From NCBI GenBank assembly GCA_028289375.1, contig JANQQK010000060.1, forward strand, positions 62,001 to 126,000: a stretch of DNA of 64,000 bases, written 5' to 3'. The translations under genes were made by a program, and so were the position numbers. This document shows, in pieces, positions 36,607 to 44,935 of the stretch. Position 1 is the first letter of the stretch. Every line of letters begins with the position of its first letter. Origin of the DNA: Phycisphaerae bacterium (GTDB lineage Bacteria > Planctomycetota > Phycisphaerae > UBA1845). The notes below the pieces were generated by a model. The model saw only the letters and a program-made list of their open reading frames with translations, did not search any database and was not told the DNA's origin.

Positions 36607-36722
36607 GGCGATGACTCCGGTGGGGACTGATCAACGGTTGGCCCGAAGATGCGATGGTAGCCAATTGGGTTTCCGAATCCAAACGCATTCAGTGTGAATC
36701 GACGTGGCGCATCGTCAATTGA

Positions 36723-37436
36723 TCAGGCGTCCGGCGTCTGGACGAGGTAGCCGCATTCCGGGCAGCGGTCGCTGTCCAGTCCGGTAAGGTCGTATCCGCA
36801 TGTGCGGCAGTGGCCTGGTTGGAATCGTTGCTTGCGCACGAGAATCCAGCGCATCAACAGGCCGAAGGCGACGCCGCCGGTCAGCCAGATGACCAGCATG
36901 ATCAGATGCACCGTCCATGGCAGGGAACGCGTGCTGCCTGCGGGTTGGCCGCTACCAAATGCCATGATGTACGGGAAAAGAAACGTGAAGATCAGCCACA
37001 TCGGGATACCAAAGCCAAGGGCACCGGTGATGGCGAAGTAGCGTGGCGATCGACTGAGGATTTTGGTGACGTCCTTGTCCCGCGCGCGTCTGCCGCGATC
37101 CTGTTCCCATGGGATCCACCGTCGTCGAACGAGACACCAAATTGGAAGCCACACGGGCAGCGTGATCGCGACGACGATCAGCGTGACGAGGTTCATCAGC
37201 GATGGAATACGGTGGCCACAGTCCGGGCAGAAGAGGCCGAAGTAGTGACCGAGTGCGTTGGCGCGGCCCCACGTCCATGGCGGAAGAAAGACGCGGCAGC
37301 CGGGGCACTTGACGTACTGCCGTTCGGCCCAGGGCCTGTCGCAGTTCACGCAGCAGTAGGTGACGCTGGGGATGCGTTGGCCGAGGAGCACCTCGTTGAT
37401 CGCAATAGCTGGGTTCAGCACCCAGTGCAGAAGCAT
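36723..37436 (-). CDS. Multi-zinc-ribbon membrane protein
   Basis: From ATG at 37436 the product has 237 residues: two CxxC pairs and a third near residues 27-75 (CCVNC, CPGC, CPDC), four hydrophobic segments between about 80 and 210, and a C-terminal CRTCGYDLTG...CPECG ribbon common in planctomycete membrane proteins. The same frame is open 35 codons further upstream, right up to the TAG of the PQQ gene, and encodes an additional CPEC pair, but no ATG, GTG or TTG exists there. The true start is thus uncertain, and an N-terminal ribbon may be lost or initiated unusually. Function unknown. Confidence 0.65.
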   Translation of the reverse strand: MLLHWVLNPAIAINEVLLGQRIPSVTYCCVNCDRPWAERQYVKCPGCRVFLPPWTWGRANALGHYFGLFCPDCGHRIPSLMNLVTLIVVAITLPVWLPIWCLVRRRWIPWEQDRGRRARDKDVTKILSRSPRYFAITGALGFGIPMWLIFTFLFPYIMAFGSGQPAGSTRSLPWTVHLIMLVIWLTGGVAFGLLMRWILVRKQRFQPGHCRTCGYDLTGLDSDRCPECGYLVQTPDA

Positions 37437-37541
37437 CCAGTTGGGTAGCTTGAGCTTGGTATGTCCGTCGCGTTTGCACTCCGGGCAGACAAACTCCGCC
37501 GATGGTGTGGACTCCGTTGGTGACGCGTTGGAGATCGGACG

Positions 37542-38801
37542 CTACCCCAGATCGACGGCCATGATCGTTTTCTGATCGCGAATGTAGGCGCGACGACCGG
37601 TCACGGTGGGGCAGGTCCAGCATGGTTTTTCGAGCAGTTGCGCCTTGGCGGTCACGTTGACGCCGTCGCGCGATGGCTTGGCGATCATCAGGTTGCCGTT
37701 GTTGTCGAGCAGGATGAGCTTGCGATCGGCGTACACGCCCTTGATGGTTGGCATCTCACGTTCGCGCCACAGAATCTCGCCGTCTTTCAAGTCGAAGGCG
37801 ACGAGCTGCTCCTTACGACCACCGGCCGGTCCGTACACCACGTCGCCGACGAGGATGTGCTGGTTGAGGCCGCTCTGGACCTTTTTGTTCTCCCAGATTT
37901 CCTTGATGCCGACCTTGCCGTCGTCGCCGCGTGCGAGTTGCAGCAGCTTGCCGCCGGAATCGACCGAGCCATTGACGATGAGCAGGCGATCGCCCGGACA
38001 GGAAAGCGGTGTGGCGATGCTGGTTCCGAAGCGGTTTTCGTGTTTGAGTCGCCAGTGCAGTTCGCCGTTCTCCGGTGACATGCCGACGACCTCGCGACCC
38101 ATGTAGGCCACCAGATGATCCTTGCCGCCGACTTTCACGATGAGTGGTGACGAGTAACTGCACTTGAGATCGGTCGTCTGCCAGACGATGTTGCCATCTT
38201 CCAGATCGAACGCGACGACGCCGTTGTTCGCACCGCCGCCGGCGAGCACGATGATCGTGTCCTTGTAGCGGATGGGGCTGGCTGAGTATCCGAACTTGGT
38301 GTAGGTGCCGAACTTCTTGAAGAGATCGAATGACCAGAGCACCTCGCCGTCATTTTTGTTGAAGCAGAACATCTTGCCGGTGAAGCCGATCGTGTAGAGT
38401 CGGTCGCCAACGATGAGGGGCGTGGCGTTGGGCGCTTTGCCGAAGTCCTCGACCTGCTTGGTTTTCTCATCGAGCGCGAGGGGGACGGCGTCGTAGGCGT
38501 GCTCCCAGAGGGTCTCGCCGTTTTTCGGGTTGAGGGCGAAGACGCGTTCGAGGTCGTCGTCGCCGCGTGCCATGGTGTAGAGTCGTTCGCCGTCGCTGGC
38601 GATTTCCGAGTAGCCGATGCCGAGGTTGCGTTTCCAGAGGACTGTCGGTCCGTCATCGCCCCAGGAGTCGGCGATGCTTCCGGCGGCCACCTTGTGTGTG
38701 CCTTGCGGACCACCGAATCGAGGCCATGTGTTGGTCGTGGAGCAACCGGCCATGACAAAGGAGAGTCCGAGAACGGCGATGATCAGGGTCTTACGATGCA
38801 T
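37542..38801 (-). CDS. PQQ-binding-like beta-propeller lipoprotein (BamB-like)
   Basis: 419 residues. The signal ends in the lipobox VMAGC, so the protein is probably lipid-anchored. The rest is a chain of PQQ-like blades with recurring NGETLWE, DGEVLWSFD and DGNIVWQ motifs forming a seven- or eight-bladed propeller, related to BamB and to quinoprotein-like proteins abundant in planctomycetes. No dehydrogenase catalytic residues were identified, so a scaffold or binding role is likelier. Divergent from the SxtJ-type cassette. The stop is in frame with the downstream zinc-ribbon gene. Confidence 0.8.
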   Translation of the reverse strand: MHRKTLIIAVLGLSFVMAGCSTTNTWPRFGGPQGTHKVAAGSIADSWGDDGPTVLWKRNLGIGYSEIASDGERLYTMARGDDDLERVFALNPKNGETLWEHAYDAVPLALDEKTKQVEDFGKAPNATPLIVGDRLYTIGFTGKMFCFNKNDGEVLWSFDLFKKFGTYTKFGYSASPIRYKDTIIVLAGGGANNGVVAFDLEDGNIVWQTTDLKCSYSSPLIVKVGGKDHLVAYMGREVVGMSPENGELHWRLKHENRFGTSIATPLSCPGDRLLIVNGSVDSGGKLLQLARGDDGKVGIKEIWENKKVQSGLNQHILVGDVVYGPAGGRKEQLVAFDLKDGEILWREREMPTIKGVYADRKLILLDNNGNLMIAKPSRDGVNVTAKAQLLEKPCWTCPTVTGRRAYIRDQKTIMAVDLG

Positions 38802-39102
38802 CTTGTATAGCTCCGGGCAAGGGTGACTGATCGGCGAATCGCTGCAGAACGCATTACCGCCGCAGGGTTTATCGGCCTGGCGGGCGGTTTGTCTGCGGCT
38901 GAAAAGTTATCCAGCGCCCGATCGCTTGGCAAGGCGGGTGGGGTGCCTACAATTGCCAAACAGGGCTGGATACCCGGTCTGGCGACAAGTTTCTACGTCG
39001 CCGAGGGGATTGGAACGATTCGCATTGTGATCATGGTGGTCTTGCGTTGCCGCGGTGTTGGCCGCGACTTGACGCAATCGATGGGTGAGGTGCTGACGCG
39101 CT
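38802..39102. promoter_or_regulatory. Divergent intergenic region upstream of the carbamoyltransferase cassette
   Basis: About 300 bases between the divergent lipoprotein and SxtJ-like genes. It must hold promoters for both. An overlapping frame at 38823-39119 shows no recognisable domain and is judged spurious. No clear hairpin or operator was seen. Confidence 0.35.
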
Positions 39103-39552
39103 ATGGAATTCAAGGTTAACAAGAATCCGTCTGCGAAGGACTTAACGCAATTCGGGTGGGTGATGCTGATCGGGCTCGGCGTGATCGGCTCGTTGTTCTG
39201 GCTTATTCCGCTCGTGCGTGGCAAGGATCCCTTGTGGACAATAGCCTACGTGCTGTGGGCGATCGGTTCGGTCATTTTTGTTGTCGAGATCCTTCTCCCG
39301 CTCGTCGCCGGCGACATCATCCGCGCCGTCCTTGGCAAGCACATTTATGTCGGTTGGATGACGGTCGCCACGTACATGGGCATGGTGATGGTCCCGTTGT
39401 TTCTGACGCTCCTGTATTTCATCTTCCTGTTGCCGTTTACGTTGATTCGCGTCAAGGATCCGCTGCGCATGAAGCTCACGTCCTCGGGCACCTATTGGGA
39501 AGAGCACAAGAACCACGAAGCCACGCTTGAGCGTATGCGGCGGCCATTCTGA
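39103..39552 (+). CDS. SxtJ family membrane protein
   Basis: 149 residues with a charged N-terminus and three or four hydrophobic segments, and an EExLPLVAGD-like stretch (EILLPLVAGDI). Length, topology and position before a carbamoyltransferase and a DUF5989-sized protein match the SxtJ membrane family first seen in saxitoxin gene clusters and now found with carbamoyltransferases in many bacteria. Function is unknown; it may anchor or assist the carbamoyltransferase at the membrane. The stop is 13 bases from the next start. Confidence 0.75.
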   Translation: MEFKVNKNPSAKDLTQFGWVMLIGLGVIGSLFWLIPLVRGKDPLWTIAYVLWAIGSVIFVVEILLPLVAGDIIRAVLGKHIYVGWMTVATYMGMVMVPLFLTLLYFIFLLPFTLIRVKDPLRMKLTSSGTYWEEHKNHEATLERMRRPF

Positions 39553-39565
39553 GGGGGAAAGTTGC

Positions 39566-41341
39566 ATGTACGTCCTTGGTTTATCCTGCTACTACCACGA
39601 TTCTGGAGCTGCCCTCGTCAAGGATGGGCAGCTGGTTGCCGCGGCTGAAGAGGAACGCTTCAACCGCAAGAAGCACTACAGCGACTTTCCGAAGTTGGCC
39701 GTCGAATACTGCCTGAAGGAAGCGGGCATCACGCTCGATCAGGTTGATCACATCGGCTTCTATGAAAAGCCGTTCACCAAGTTCAATCGAATTCTCGAAA
39801 CGATCCTGACCTGCTGGCCTTTCACGTACAAGCAGTGGATCAAGAGCATGCCGGTCTGGCTGACGAAGAAGCTGAACCTCGCCAAGGCGATTCAGGAAGA
39901 GTTGCAGACCGATAAGGACATTCTGTTCTGCCAGCACCACCTGTCGCACGCGGCCAGCGCGTTTCTGGTCAGTCCGTTCGAAGAGTCGGCCATCATTACG
40001 GCGGATGGTGTGGGCGAATGGGGGACGACCTGCTGGGGGACGGGCAAGGGCGTCGACATCGATTTGTCGCATGAGATCAACTTCCCGCATTCGGTCGGGC
40101 TGCTGTTTAGTGCGATCACGGCTTATCTCGGATTTCGCGTGAACGATGCGGAGTGGAAGGTGATGGGGTTGGCGCCGTATGGCAAGCCGACGTACGTCGA
40201 CAAGTTCCGCGAGATGGTGGACATTCGCGACGATGGCAGTTTCCGGCTGAATCTCAAGTATTTCGCGCACACGCGATCGACCGAGACCATCCTGACACCT
40301 GAGTGGGAGAAGCTCTTCGGACGTCCGCAGCGGCCGAAGGAGACGGAACTCGGCGATTTCGAGCAGGACATCGCCCATTCCGGTCAGAAGATCGTCGAAG
40401 AGATCATGGTGAAGATGGCCCGCCACGTTCAGAAAGAGACGGGCATGAAGAACCTGTGCCTGGCTGGTGGTGTGGGGCTGAATTGTGTGGCCAACTGGCG
40501 GATGCTGCAGGAGACGCCGTTCGAGGACATTTTCATCCAGCCGGCGGCGGGTGATTCGGGCGGCGCGTTGGGGACGGCCTTTTACATCTACAACACCGTG
40601 CTGGGCAACAAGCGCGAGTACGTGATGAACAATGCGTATTGCGGCCCGTCGTTCAACGATGATGAGATCAAGTCCGAGCTTGATCGGTTGGAAGCGCAGT
40701 ACAACTACATCGAGGACGATGAGGAGTTGCTCGATACCGTGGCGAAGATGATCGAGGATGGGATGGTCATCGGCTGGTATCAGGGACGTCTGGAATTCGG
40801 TCCTCGTGCGCTCGGTGCGCGATCGCTGGTGGCCGACGCACGCAGCAACAAGATGAAAGATGTCATCAATGCGAAGGTGAAATTCCGTGAGGCGTTTCGG
40901 CCATTCGCACCGAGCGTGTTGAAAGAGCACGCTCATGAGTATTTCGAAATGCCCGAAGGCATGGACGCACCCTACATGCTGCTCGTTCCGAAGGTGCGGG
41001 AGGAGAAGCATGAGGTCATTCCGGCCGTGACGCACCAGGATGGCACGGGTCGCGTGCAGACGGTGACGGCCGAGCACAATGGGCGTTATTACAAGCTGAT
41101 CAAGAAGTTCTATGAGCGCACCGGCGTGCCGGTGATCATCAACACGTCGTTCAACGTCCGCGGCGAGCCGATCGTGCTGTCGCCGGAGGATGCGTACCAC
41201 ACGTTTGTGAACACGGGCATCGACGCGGTCGTGCTCAACAACTACGTCGTTACGGTCAAACCGGGTGACGTGGACTACGAAGCCGGCATGAAACGCAGTG
41301 TGCAACTGGAAGCCGGTTCACTGATGTCGTCTTCGGGGTAA
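39566..41341 (+). CDS. Carbamoyltransferase (NodU/CmcH/SxtI family)
   Basis: 591 residues from the ATG at 39566, preceded by GAGGGGGAAA. The N-terminal domain has the family's opening LGLSCYYHDSGAALV, the metal-site CQHHLSHAASAF and AIITADGVGEW, and the C-terminal domain has QGRLEFGPRALGARS (YrdC-like/ATP region). It would move a carbamoyl group from carbamoyl phosphate, via carbamoyl-adenylate, to a hydroxyl of a sugar or small molecule. The acceptor is unknown because no biosynthetic cluster surrounds it. Confidence 0.88.
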   Translation: MYVLGLSCYYHDSGAALVKDGQLVAAAEEERFNRKKHYSDFPKLAVEYCLKEAGITLDQVDHIGFYEKPFTKFNRILETILTCWPFTYKQWIKSMPVWLTKKLNLAKAIQEELQTDKDILFCQHHLSHAASAFLVSPFEESAIITADGVGEWGTTCWGTGKGVDIDLSHEINFPHSVGLLFSAITAYLGFRVNDAEWKVMGLAPYGKPTYVDKFREMVDIRDDGSFRLNLKYFAHTRSTETILTPEWEKLFGRPQRPKETELGDFEQDIAHSGQKIVEEIMVKMARHVQKETGMKNLCLAGGVGLNCVANWRMLQETPFEDIFIQPAAGDSGGALGTAFYIYNTVLGNKREYVMNNAYCGPSFNDDEIKSELDRLEAQYNYIEDDEELLDTVAKMIEDGMVIGWYQGRLEFGPRALGARSLVADARSNKMKDVINAKVKFREAFRPFAPSVLKEHAHEYFEMPEGMDAPYMLLVPKVREEKHEVIPAVTHQDGTGRVQTVTAEHNGRYYKLIKKFYERTGVPVIINTSFNVRGEPIVLSPEDAYHTFVNTGIDAVVLNNYVVTVKPGDVDYEAGMKRSVQLEAGSLMSSSG

Positions 41342-41372
41342 CAGTTCATTCAAAGCAGCGGGAATCGAGGCC

Positions 41373-41531
41373 ATGGCCAAGCAGTCTCTGGTGAAAGAGT
41401 TCATTCTGTTCGTCAAGCACGAGAAGAAGTGGTGGATGGTGCCGCTGATTGCGGTGTTGTTGGTGGTGGGCTTTTTGATTGTGTTTGCAAGCTCGTCGCC
41501 GCTGGCTCCGTTCCTGTATCCGCTGTTCTGA
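41373..41531 (+). CDS. DUF5989-type small membrane protein
   Basis: 52 residues, ATG 41373 to TGA 41531: a polar KQSLVKEFILFVKHEKKWW start, one hydrophobic helix and a PLAPFLYPLF end. Small proteins of this pattern (DUF5989) follow SxtJ and carbamoyltransferase genes in other genomes, and here it lies 31 bases behind the carbamoyltransferase. It completes a three-gene cassette. Confidence 0.72.
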   Translation: MAKQSLVKEFILFVKHEKKWWMVPLIAVLLVVGFLIVFASSSPLAPFLYPLF

Positions 41532-41583
41532 TCGTTGGTCACGCGCTGTGATGCGGCGCGTCCGATGAGGTTCAAAGTCAAAC

Positions 41584-41622
41584 GCCCCGCACGTCGCGAT
41601 GGACGTGCGGGGCATTGTTTTT
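41584..41622 (+). terminator. Strong intrinsic terminator behind the carbamoyltransferase cassette
   Basis: A perfect 12-bp stem (41584-41595 with 41602-41613) and a 6-base loop, followed by ATTGTTTTT. It lies between convergent genes and may serve both strands. Confidence 0.85.
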
Positions 41623-41643
41623 CGCTTTGATGTTGTACGCCGT

Positions 41644-42117
41644 TCAGCGTTTGAGGCGGTGCATCTGCACACAAGTGCCATCGTGGAGGATGCACAGCGT
41701 GTCGCCGTCCAGGCGGGCTTTGTACATGCGTTTCATGCCGTTGGATTCGAAGCAAAGGCAGCCGGCAGTCCCTTTGCAGCATCCCTTGTCACCGTCAGTA
41801 CAGTCTTTGCGGCAGCAAGGTTTCTTGCCACTTCCGGCGGATTCACCCGAATTGCAAGGCTTTTCGCAATCGTCGGCGCAATCATCGTCGCACTTGCATC
41901 CGGTTGTACAGAAGGTGTAGAAGCCGGAGACGACGCGCGTCTCGTTGCCGTACTTGGCCTCTGCGGTGAACGTGCCATCTGCGGCAAGCGTCATCGCGCT
42001 AAACGATACTTCGCCCTGGGACTGACCCGGAGCCATCTTCCATGTTCCCGGAATTTTGGCGCAGCCGGTCATCGCCAGCATGCCACAAGCCAGTGCGGTG
42101 AGAATTCGGGTGTTCAT
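41644..42117 (-). CDS. Cysteine-rich lipoprotein
   Basis: 157 residues from the ATG at 42117, chosen for the AAGGAGG upstream and the resulting signal with lipobox AMTGC. The first half (GTWKMAPGQ...FTAEAKYGNE) and the end (MKRMYKARLDGDTLCI) look like halves of a small beta-barrel domain. Between them sits an insert of about 55 residues with roughly 13 cysteines among Asp, Lys and Gly, resembling a metal-binding or disulfide-dense loop. Function unknown. Confidence 0.65.
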   Translation of the reverse strand: MNTRILTALACGMLAMTGCAKIPGTWKMAPGQSQGEVSFSAMTLAADGTFTAEAKYGNETRVVSGFYTFCTTGCKCDDDCADDCEKPCNSGESAGSGKKPCCRKDCTDGDKGCCKGTAGCLCFESNGMKRMYKARLDGDTLCILHDGTCVQMHRLKR

Positions 42118-42379
42118 GTCTGTCCTCCTTGATGATTGGTTGGACTCTGTCTGTCGTCTGACGCGCACGGTATCCACTCGGAGCATGAGCGCCAAGTGAA
42201 ATCGTGCTCACTTCCGTACGCTTCCCATGTCTCGCATATTGTACAATTTGCCATGCAGAGCGCCTGTCTTATCAATTCCGGACACGACCTGTGGCCAATC
42301 CGAAGCGCGCGCCGATGAAGGCTATCGGGCGTTGATGCCCGACGGACCGTCAACCAAACCTGGTTTGAGGAGATGGATC

Positions 42380-42805
42380 ATGCAGACCGGCAAAGCACGT
42401 CTTTCGCGGACACGACAACGATCCGACCGAGATTTTCACGATCAACTCATCGACGATTACCTTCACGGCGACATCGAGGAAACCCACGACAACCGCCAGA
42501 TCCGGATTCGGCGGGCGGCAGAGCGTGATGTGGTGGAGGTGGTGGACCGTCATCCCGACGAGGCGCTGATCGATGATCCGGTCCAGTTCCAGTTTCACTT
42601 CACCCCTGAGACAAGACGGAGCCAGGGACGTGCCAAAGATGATCGGACGGTCGTCGCCCGCGAGGCAGACGTCGACGATGCGAAAGCCGTCGTAACAACC
42701 GCTTCGCGGCGAGCGCATCCGTTCGGCTGGGCGAAGTTCGTGGCGGGTTTTGCGGCAGGGGGTCTGTTGGGCCTGATTGCGTACGCCGCGTTTCAAGTGA
42801 TCTAG
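42380..42805 (+). CDS. Small protein with C-terminal membrane anchor, unknown function
   Basis: About 141 residues from ATG 42380, with GAGGAG spaced 7 bases upstream. The first 110 residues are highly charged and predicted soluble; the last 25 are a hydrophobic helix (FVAGFAAGGLLGLIAYAAF). It could be a tail-anchored protein. No recognised domain; unrelated to neighbours. Confidence 0.5.
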   Translation: MQTGKARLSRTRQRSDRDFHDQLIDDYLHGDIEETHDNRQIRIRRAAERDVVEVVDRHPDEALIDDPVQFQFHFTPETRRSQGRAKDDRTVVAREADVDDAKAVVTTASRRAHPFGWAKFVAGFAAGGLLGLIAYAAFQVI

Positions 42806-42847
42806 CCCGCCGGGCGTGGGATGCCCTACTGGTTGTAGGCACCATAT

Positions 42848-43222
42848 CTACAAGATGTTGTGGTACTCGCGGACGTTGGCCACAGCATCGTCGATGCCTT
42901 CGGTGATGGTGAGGTAGTCGTCGAGCTTGGTGATGCTCAGCAGCTTGGCAATGCCGTTCTGAAGGCCGACGAGGACCAGTTTGCCATTGGCCTCGCGACA
43001 GCGATCGTGCAGGGTGATCAGGACGCCCAGTCCGGCGGAGCTGAGGTGTTCGAGTTGGGACAAGTCGAGCACGAGGGATCCGTGGGATTCGGGGCCTACG
43101 AGTTTGCTCAGCGTGGTCCGCAGGTCTTCCACATGCATGGGGTCAATGATCGATGAATCGCTGACGGTGGCGACGGTGATGGCATTGACGGTTTCGACTT
43201 TGACGCGGGGTCGGGCGGTCAT
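42848..43222 (-). CDS. STAS-domain anti-sigma factor antagonist-like protein
   Basis: About 124 residues from the ATG at 43222. The whole product is a STAS domain: the DLSQLEHLSSAGLGVL motif contains the usual phospho-acceptor serine (Ser61 or Ser62), as in SpoIIAA/RsbV-type antagonists. A partner-switch regulator is likely; no anti-sigma kinase is in the window. The frame is open 56 codons further left, but the N-terminal part there is unlike the family. Confidence 0.78.
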   Translation of the reverse strand: MTARPRVKVETVNAITVATVSDSSIIDPMHVEDLRTTLSKLVGPESHGSLVLDLSQLEHLSSAGLGVLITLHDRCREANGKLVLVGLQNGIAKLLSITKLDDYLTITEGIDDAVANVREYHNIL

Positions 43223-43355
43223 GGTGGAGATTGTACGAGCGGCGTGTGGTTGGGGCCAGTGAGGCTGTGCTGCCCTTGACCGCAAAGGCTGATCTGGTAT
43301 CTTTCCCGGTTCGTTACATTGAACCGAGCACCAGGGAAACGGTAGGCGACGAGAG

Positions 43356-43802
43356 ATGCCGATAGGAACGATTCGTACAACGATGGCCAACGATCAGACG
43401 ATCGAGCAGGCTTGGCATGTGGTGAGTTGCAAGGACCGCATTCTGGGTCGGTTGGCTGCCGACATCGCACGGGTTTTGCAGGGCAAGCACAAGGCGACCT
43501 ACACGCCGCACGTGGATACGGGCGATTTCGTGGTCGTGACGGATGCTGAGTTGGTGACGATTACGGGGACCAATGTGTGGAGCCAACGTCGTTACGGTCG
43601 GTATACGCACCATGTCGGCGGGTACAAGGAGGAGTCGCTTGGCGAACTCTTCGATCGTGCGCCTGAACGCGTGGTGGAGTTTGCGGTTCGGCGGATGATG
43701 CCGAAGACGGCGTTGGGGCGGAAGATGTTCTCGAAGTTGAAGGTATATCGCGGTTCGGCCCATCCTCATGGGGCGCAGAATCCGGTCGAGTGGAAGTTCT
43801 AG
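43356..43802 (+). CDS. rplM: 50S ribosomal protein L13 (uL13)
   Basis: 148 residues. WHVVSCKDRILGRLAADIA and GKHKATYTPHVDTGD are family hallmarks, with YKEESL and LKVYRGSAHPH near the end. The start at 43356 is preferred to ATG 43383 because the residues IRTTMAN...IEQAW align with the family's usual MRTTxMA...IERxW opening. Operon partner of rpsI with a 24-base gap, the standard bacterial order. Confidence 0.92.
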   Translation: MPIGTIRTTMANDQTIEQAWHVVSCKDRILGRLAADIARVLQGKHKATYTPHVDTGDFVVVTDAELVTITGTNVWSQRRYGRYTHHVGGYKEESLGELFDRAPERVVEFAVRRMMPKTALGRKMFSKLKVYRGSAHPHGAQNPVEWKF

Positions 43803-43826
43803 ACGAGCGAAGCGGAGACGACACCT

Positions 43827-44330
43827 GTGAGTGATACACCGAGCACCCCTGAAACACCGGCCACACCGATCGAGCCGGCAGCTCCCGTTGCCCCGCCAAC
43901 TCCTGCGGCTGCTCCCGCCGAGGGGCAGGAAAGTCTGATGCAGAACGGTTACTACTGGGGAACGGGTCGGCGGAAGTCGGCGGTGGCCCGTGTGCGGATT
44001 CGTCCGGGACAGGGTAACTTCATCATCAACAAGAAGGGGATCAAGGATTTCTTTCGGGTTGAGCGTGATCAGCAGTACATCGTCGAGCCATTGAATGCTG
44101 CCGGTGTCGGCAAGAACATCGATGTGTTCGTGAACGTCGTCGGTGGTGGTACGTCGGGTCAGGCGGGTGCGATTGTGCTTGGTCTGGCGCGTGCACTGCT
44201 GAAGATGAATCCGGAGTACATCGGGCCACTGCGTGAAGGTCACTATCTGACGCGTGACAGCCGTGAGGTTGAGCGGAAGAAGTACGGCCGTGCAGGTGCC
44301 CGCCGTCGCTTCCAGTTCTCGAAGCGTTAG
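43827..44330 (+). CDS. rpsI: 30S ribosomal protein S9 (uS9) with an N-terminal extension
   Basis: 167 residues from a GTG at 43827. The core YYWGTGRRKSAVARVRI, GQAGAIVLGLARAL and the C-terminal GRAGARRRFQFSKR are typical uS9. The first 38 residues are a Pro/Ala/Thr-rich extension absent from most uS9 proteins. If the in-frame ATG at 43938 is the real start, the extension would vanish, but no good ribosome binding site is evident there. Confidence 0.92.
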   Translation: MSDTPSTPETPATPIEPAAPVAPPTPAAAPAEGQESLMQNGYYWGTGRRKSAVARVRIRPGQGNFIINKKGIKDFFRVERDQQYIVEPLNAAGVGKNIDVFVNVVGGGTSGQAGAIVLGLARALLKMNPEYIGPLREGHYLTRDSREVERKKYGRAGARRRFQFSKR

Positions 44331-44357
44331 GCCACATTCAAATTTGTCATGTTCACC

Positions 44358-44414
44358 CGCCGGGTGGCAGGTCGATCGGTGCATTCGATCGCTTCTGCCG
44401 CCCGGCGTTTTTTT
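44358..44414 (+). terminator. Intrinsic terminator after rpsI
   Basis: A 13-bp stem with one G-U pair (44358-44370 with 44395-44407) is followed by TTTTTTT at 44408-44414. Ends the rplM-rpsI operon. Confidence 0.9.
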
Positions 44415-44461
44415 GGCGCGTGTTGGCGAAGGGGCGTACCGTGTTAAGGGCGTGTCCGTGC

Positions 44462-44899
44462 TCAGTTGCTTTCGGATGGGTCCAGTTTCGGCGGGGCGTC
44501 GGGGGCGATCGAGCAGGCGTCTTCCGGGGTGCAGTATCGTGAGAGTTTCATGCGGTTTGCTGCGATGCGGGCGTAGACCCAGCGGGCGATGCTTCCGATG
44601 ACGGGCAGGCGATACAACCACGCGATGCGTCGCCAGTAGGGGAGTTGGCCGACGATCTTATGGATGGCGTCGGCTCCGATTAAGACGTCGCCGGTGGTGT
44701 CGATGTAACGGAGGCCTTCATTGAAATCGCCGAGCGTGAGCTGTGGGAGCTCTTCTTCGATGCCGGGTTCCTGGCGGGGACGGTAGTCAAAAGCGTTGTA
44801 GCGGTCGCGACGCTGGATGTTCCCGATGCTGCGGCGGCAGAATGCGCAGTCGCCGTCGTAGACGATGACGGGTTTGGATGGTCTTGCCGCGTTGTTCAT
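44462..44899 (-). CDS. DCC family thiol-disulfide oxidoreductase-like protein (DUF393)
   Basis: 145 residues with the DGDCAFCRRS redox motif (Cys-x-x-Cys) near the N-terminus, the FDYRP segment, and a C-terminal PVIGSIARWVYARIAANR helix. Matches the DCC/DUF393 family of small thiol-disulfide oxidoreductases. Likely a monotopic membrane or cytoplasmic protein. It converges on rpsI across the terminator. Confidence 0.8.
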   Translation of the reverse strand: MNNAARPSKPVIVYDGDCAFCRRSIGNIQRRDRYNAFDYRPRQEPGIEEELPQLTLGDFNEGLRYIDTTGDVLIGADAIHKIVGQLPYWRRIAWLYRLPVIGSIARWVYARIAANRMKLSRYCTPEDACSIAPDAPPKLDPSESN

Positions 44900-44935
44900 C
44901 GGGGATTGGCCTTTGTTATCGAGCGGATTTCGTCG

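Noticed and set aside
38823..39119. A 98-residue plus-strand frame upstream of the SxtJ-like gene
   Set aside because: It overlaps the real gene's start, has no domain and lies in a divergent promoter region.
39581..41305. A 574-residue minus-strand frame
   Set aside because: It is the shadow of the carbamoyltransferase gene, which has strong motifs.
42114..42353. Minus-strand frame upstream of the Cys-rich lipoprotein
   Set aside because: It covers the leader of the lipoprotein gene and the start region of the divergent gene; no features.
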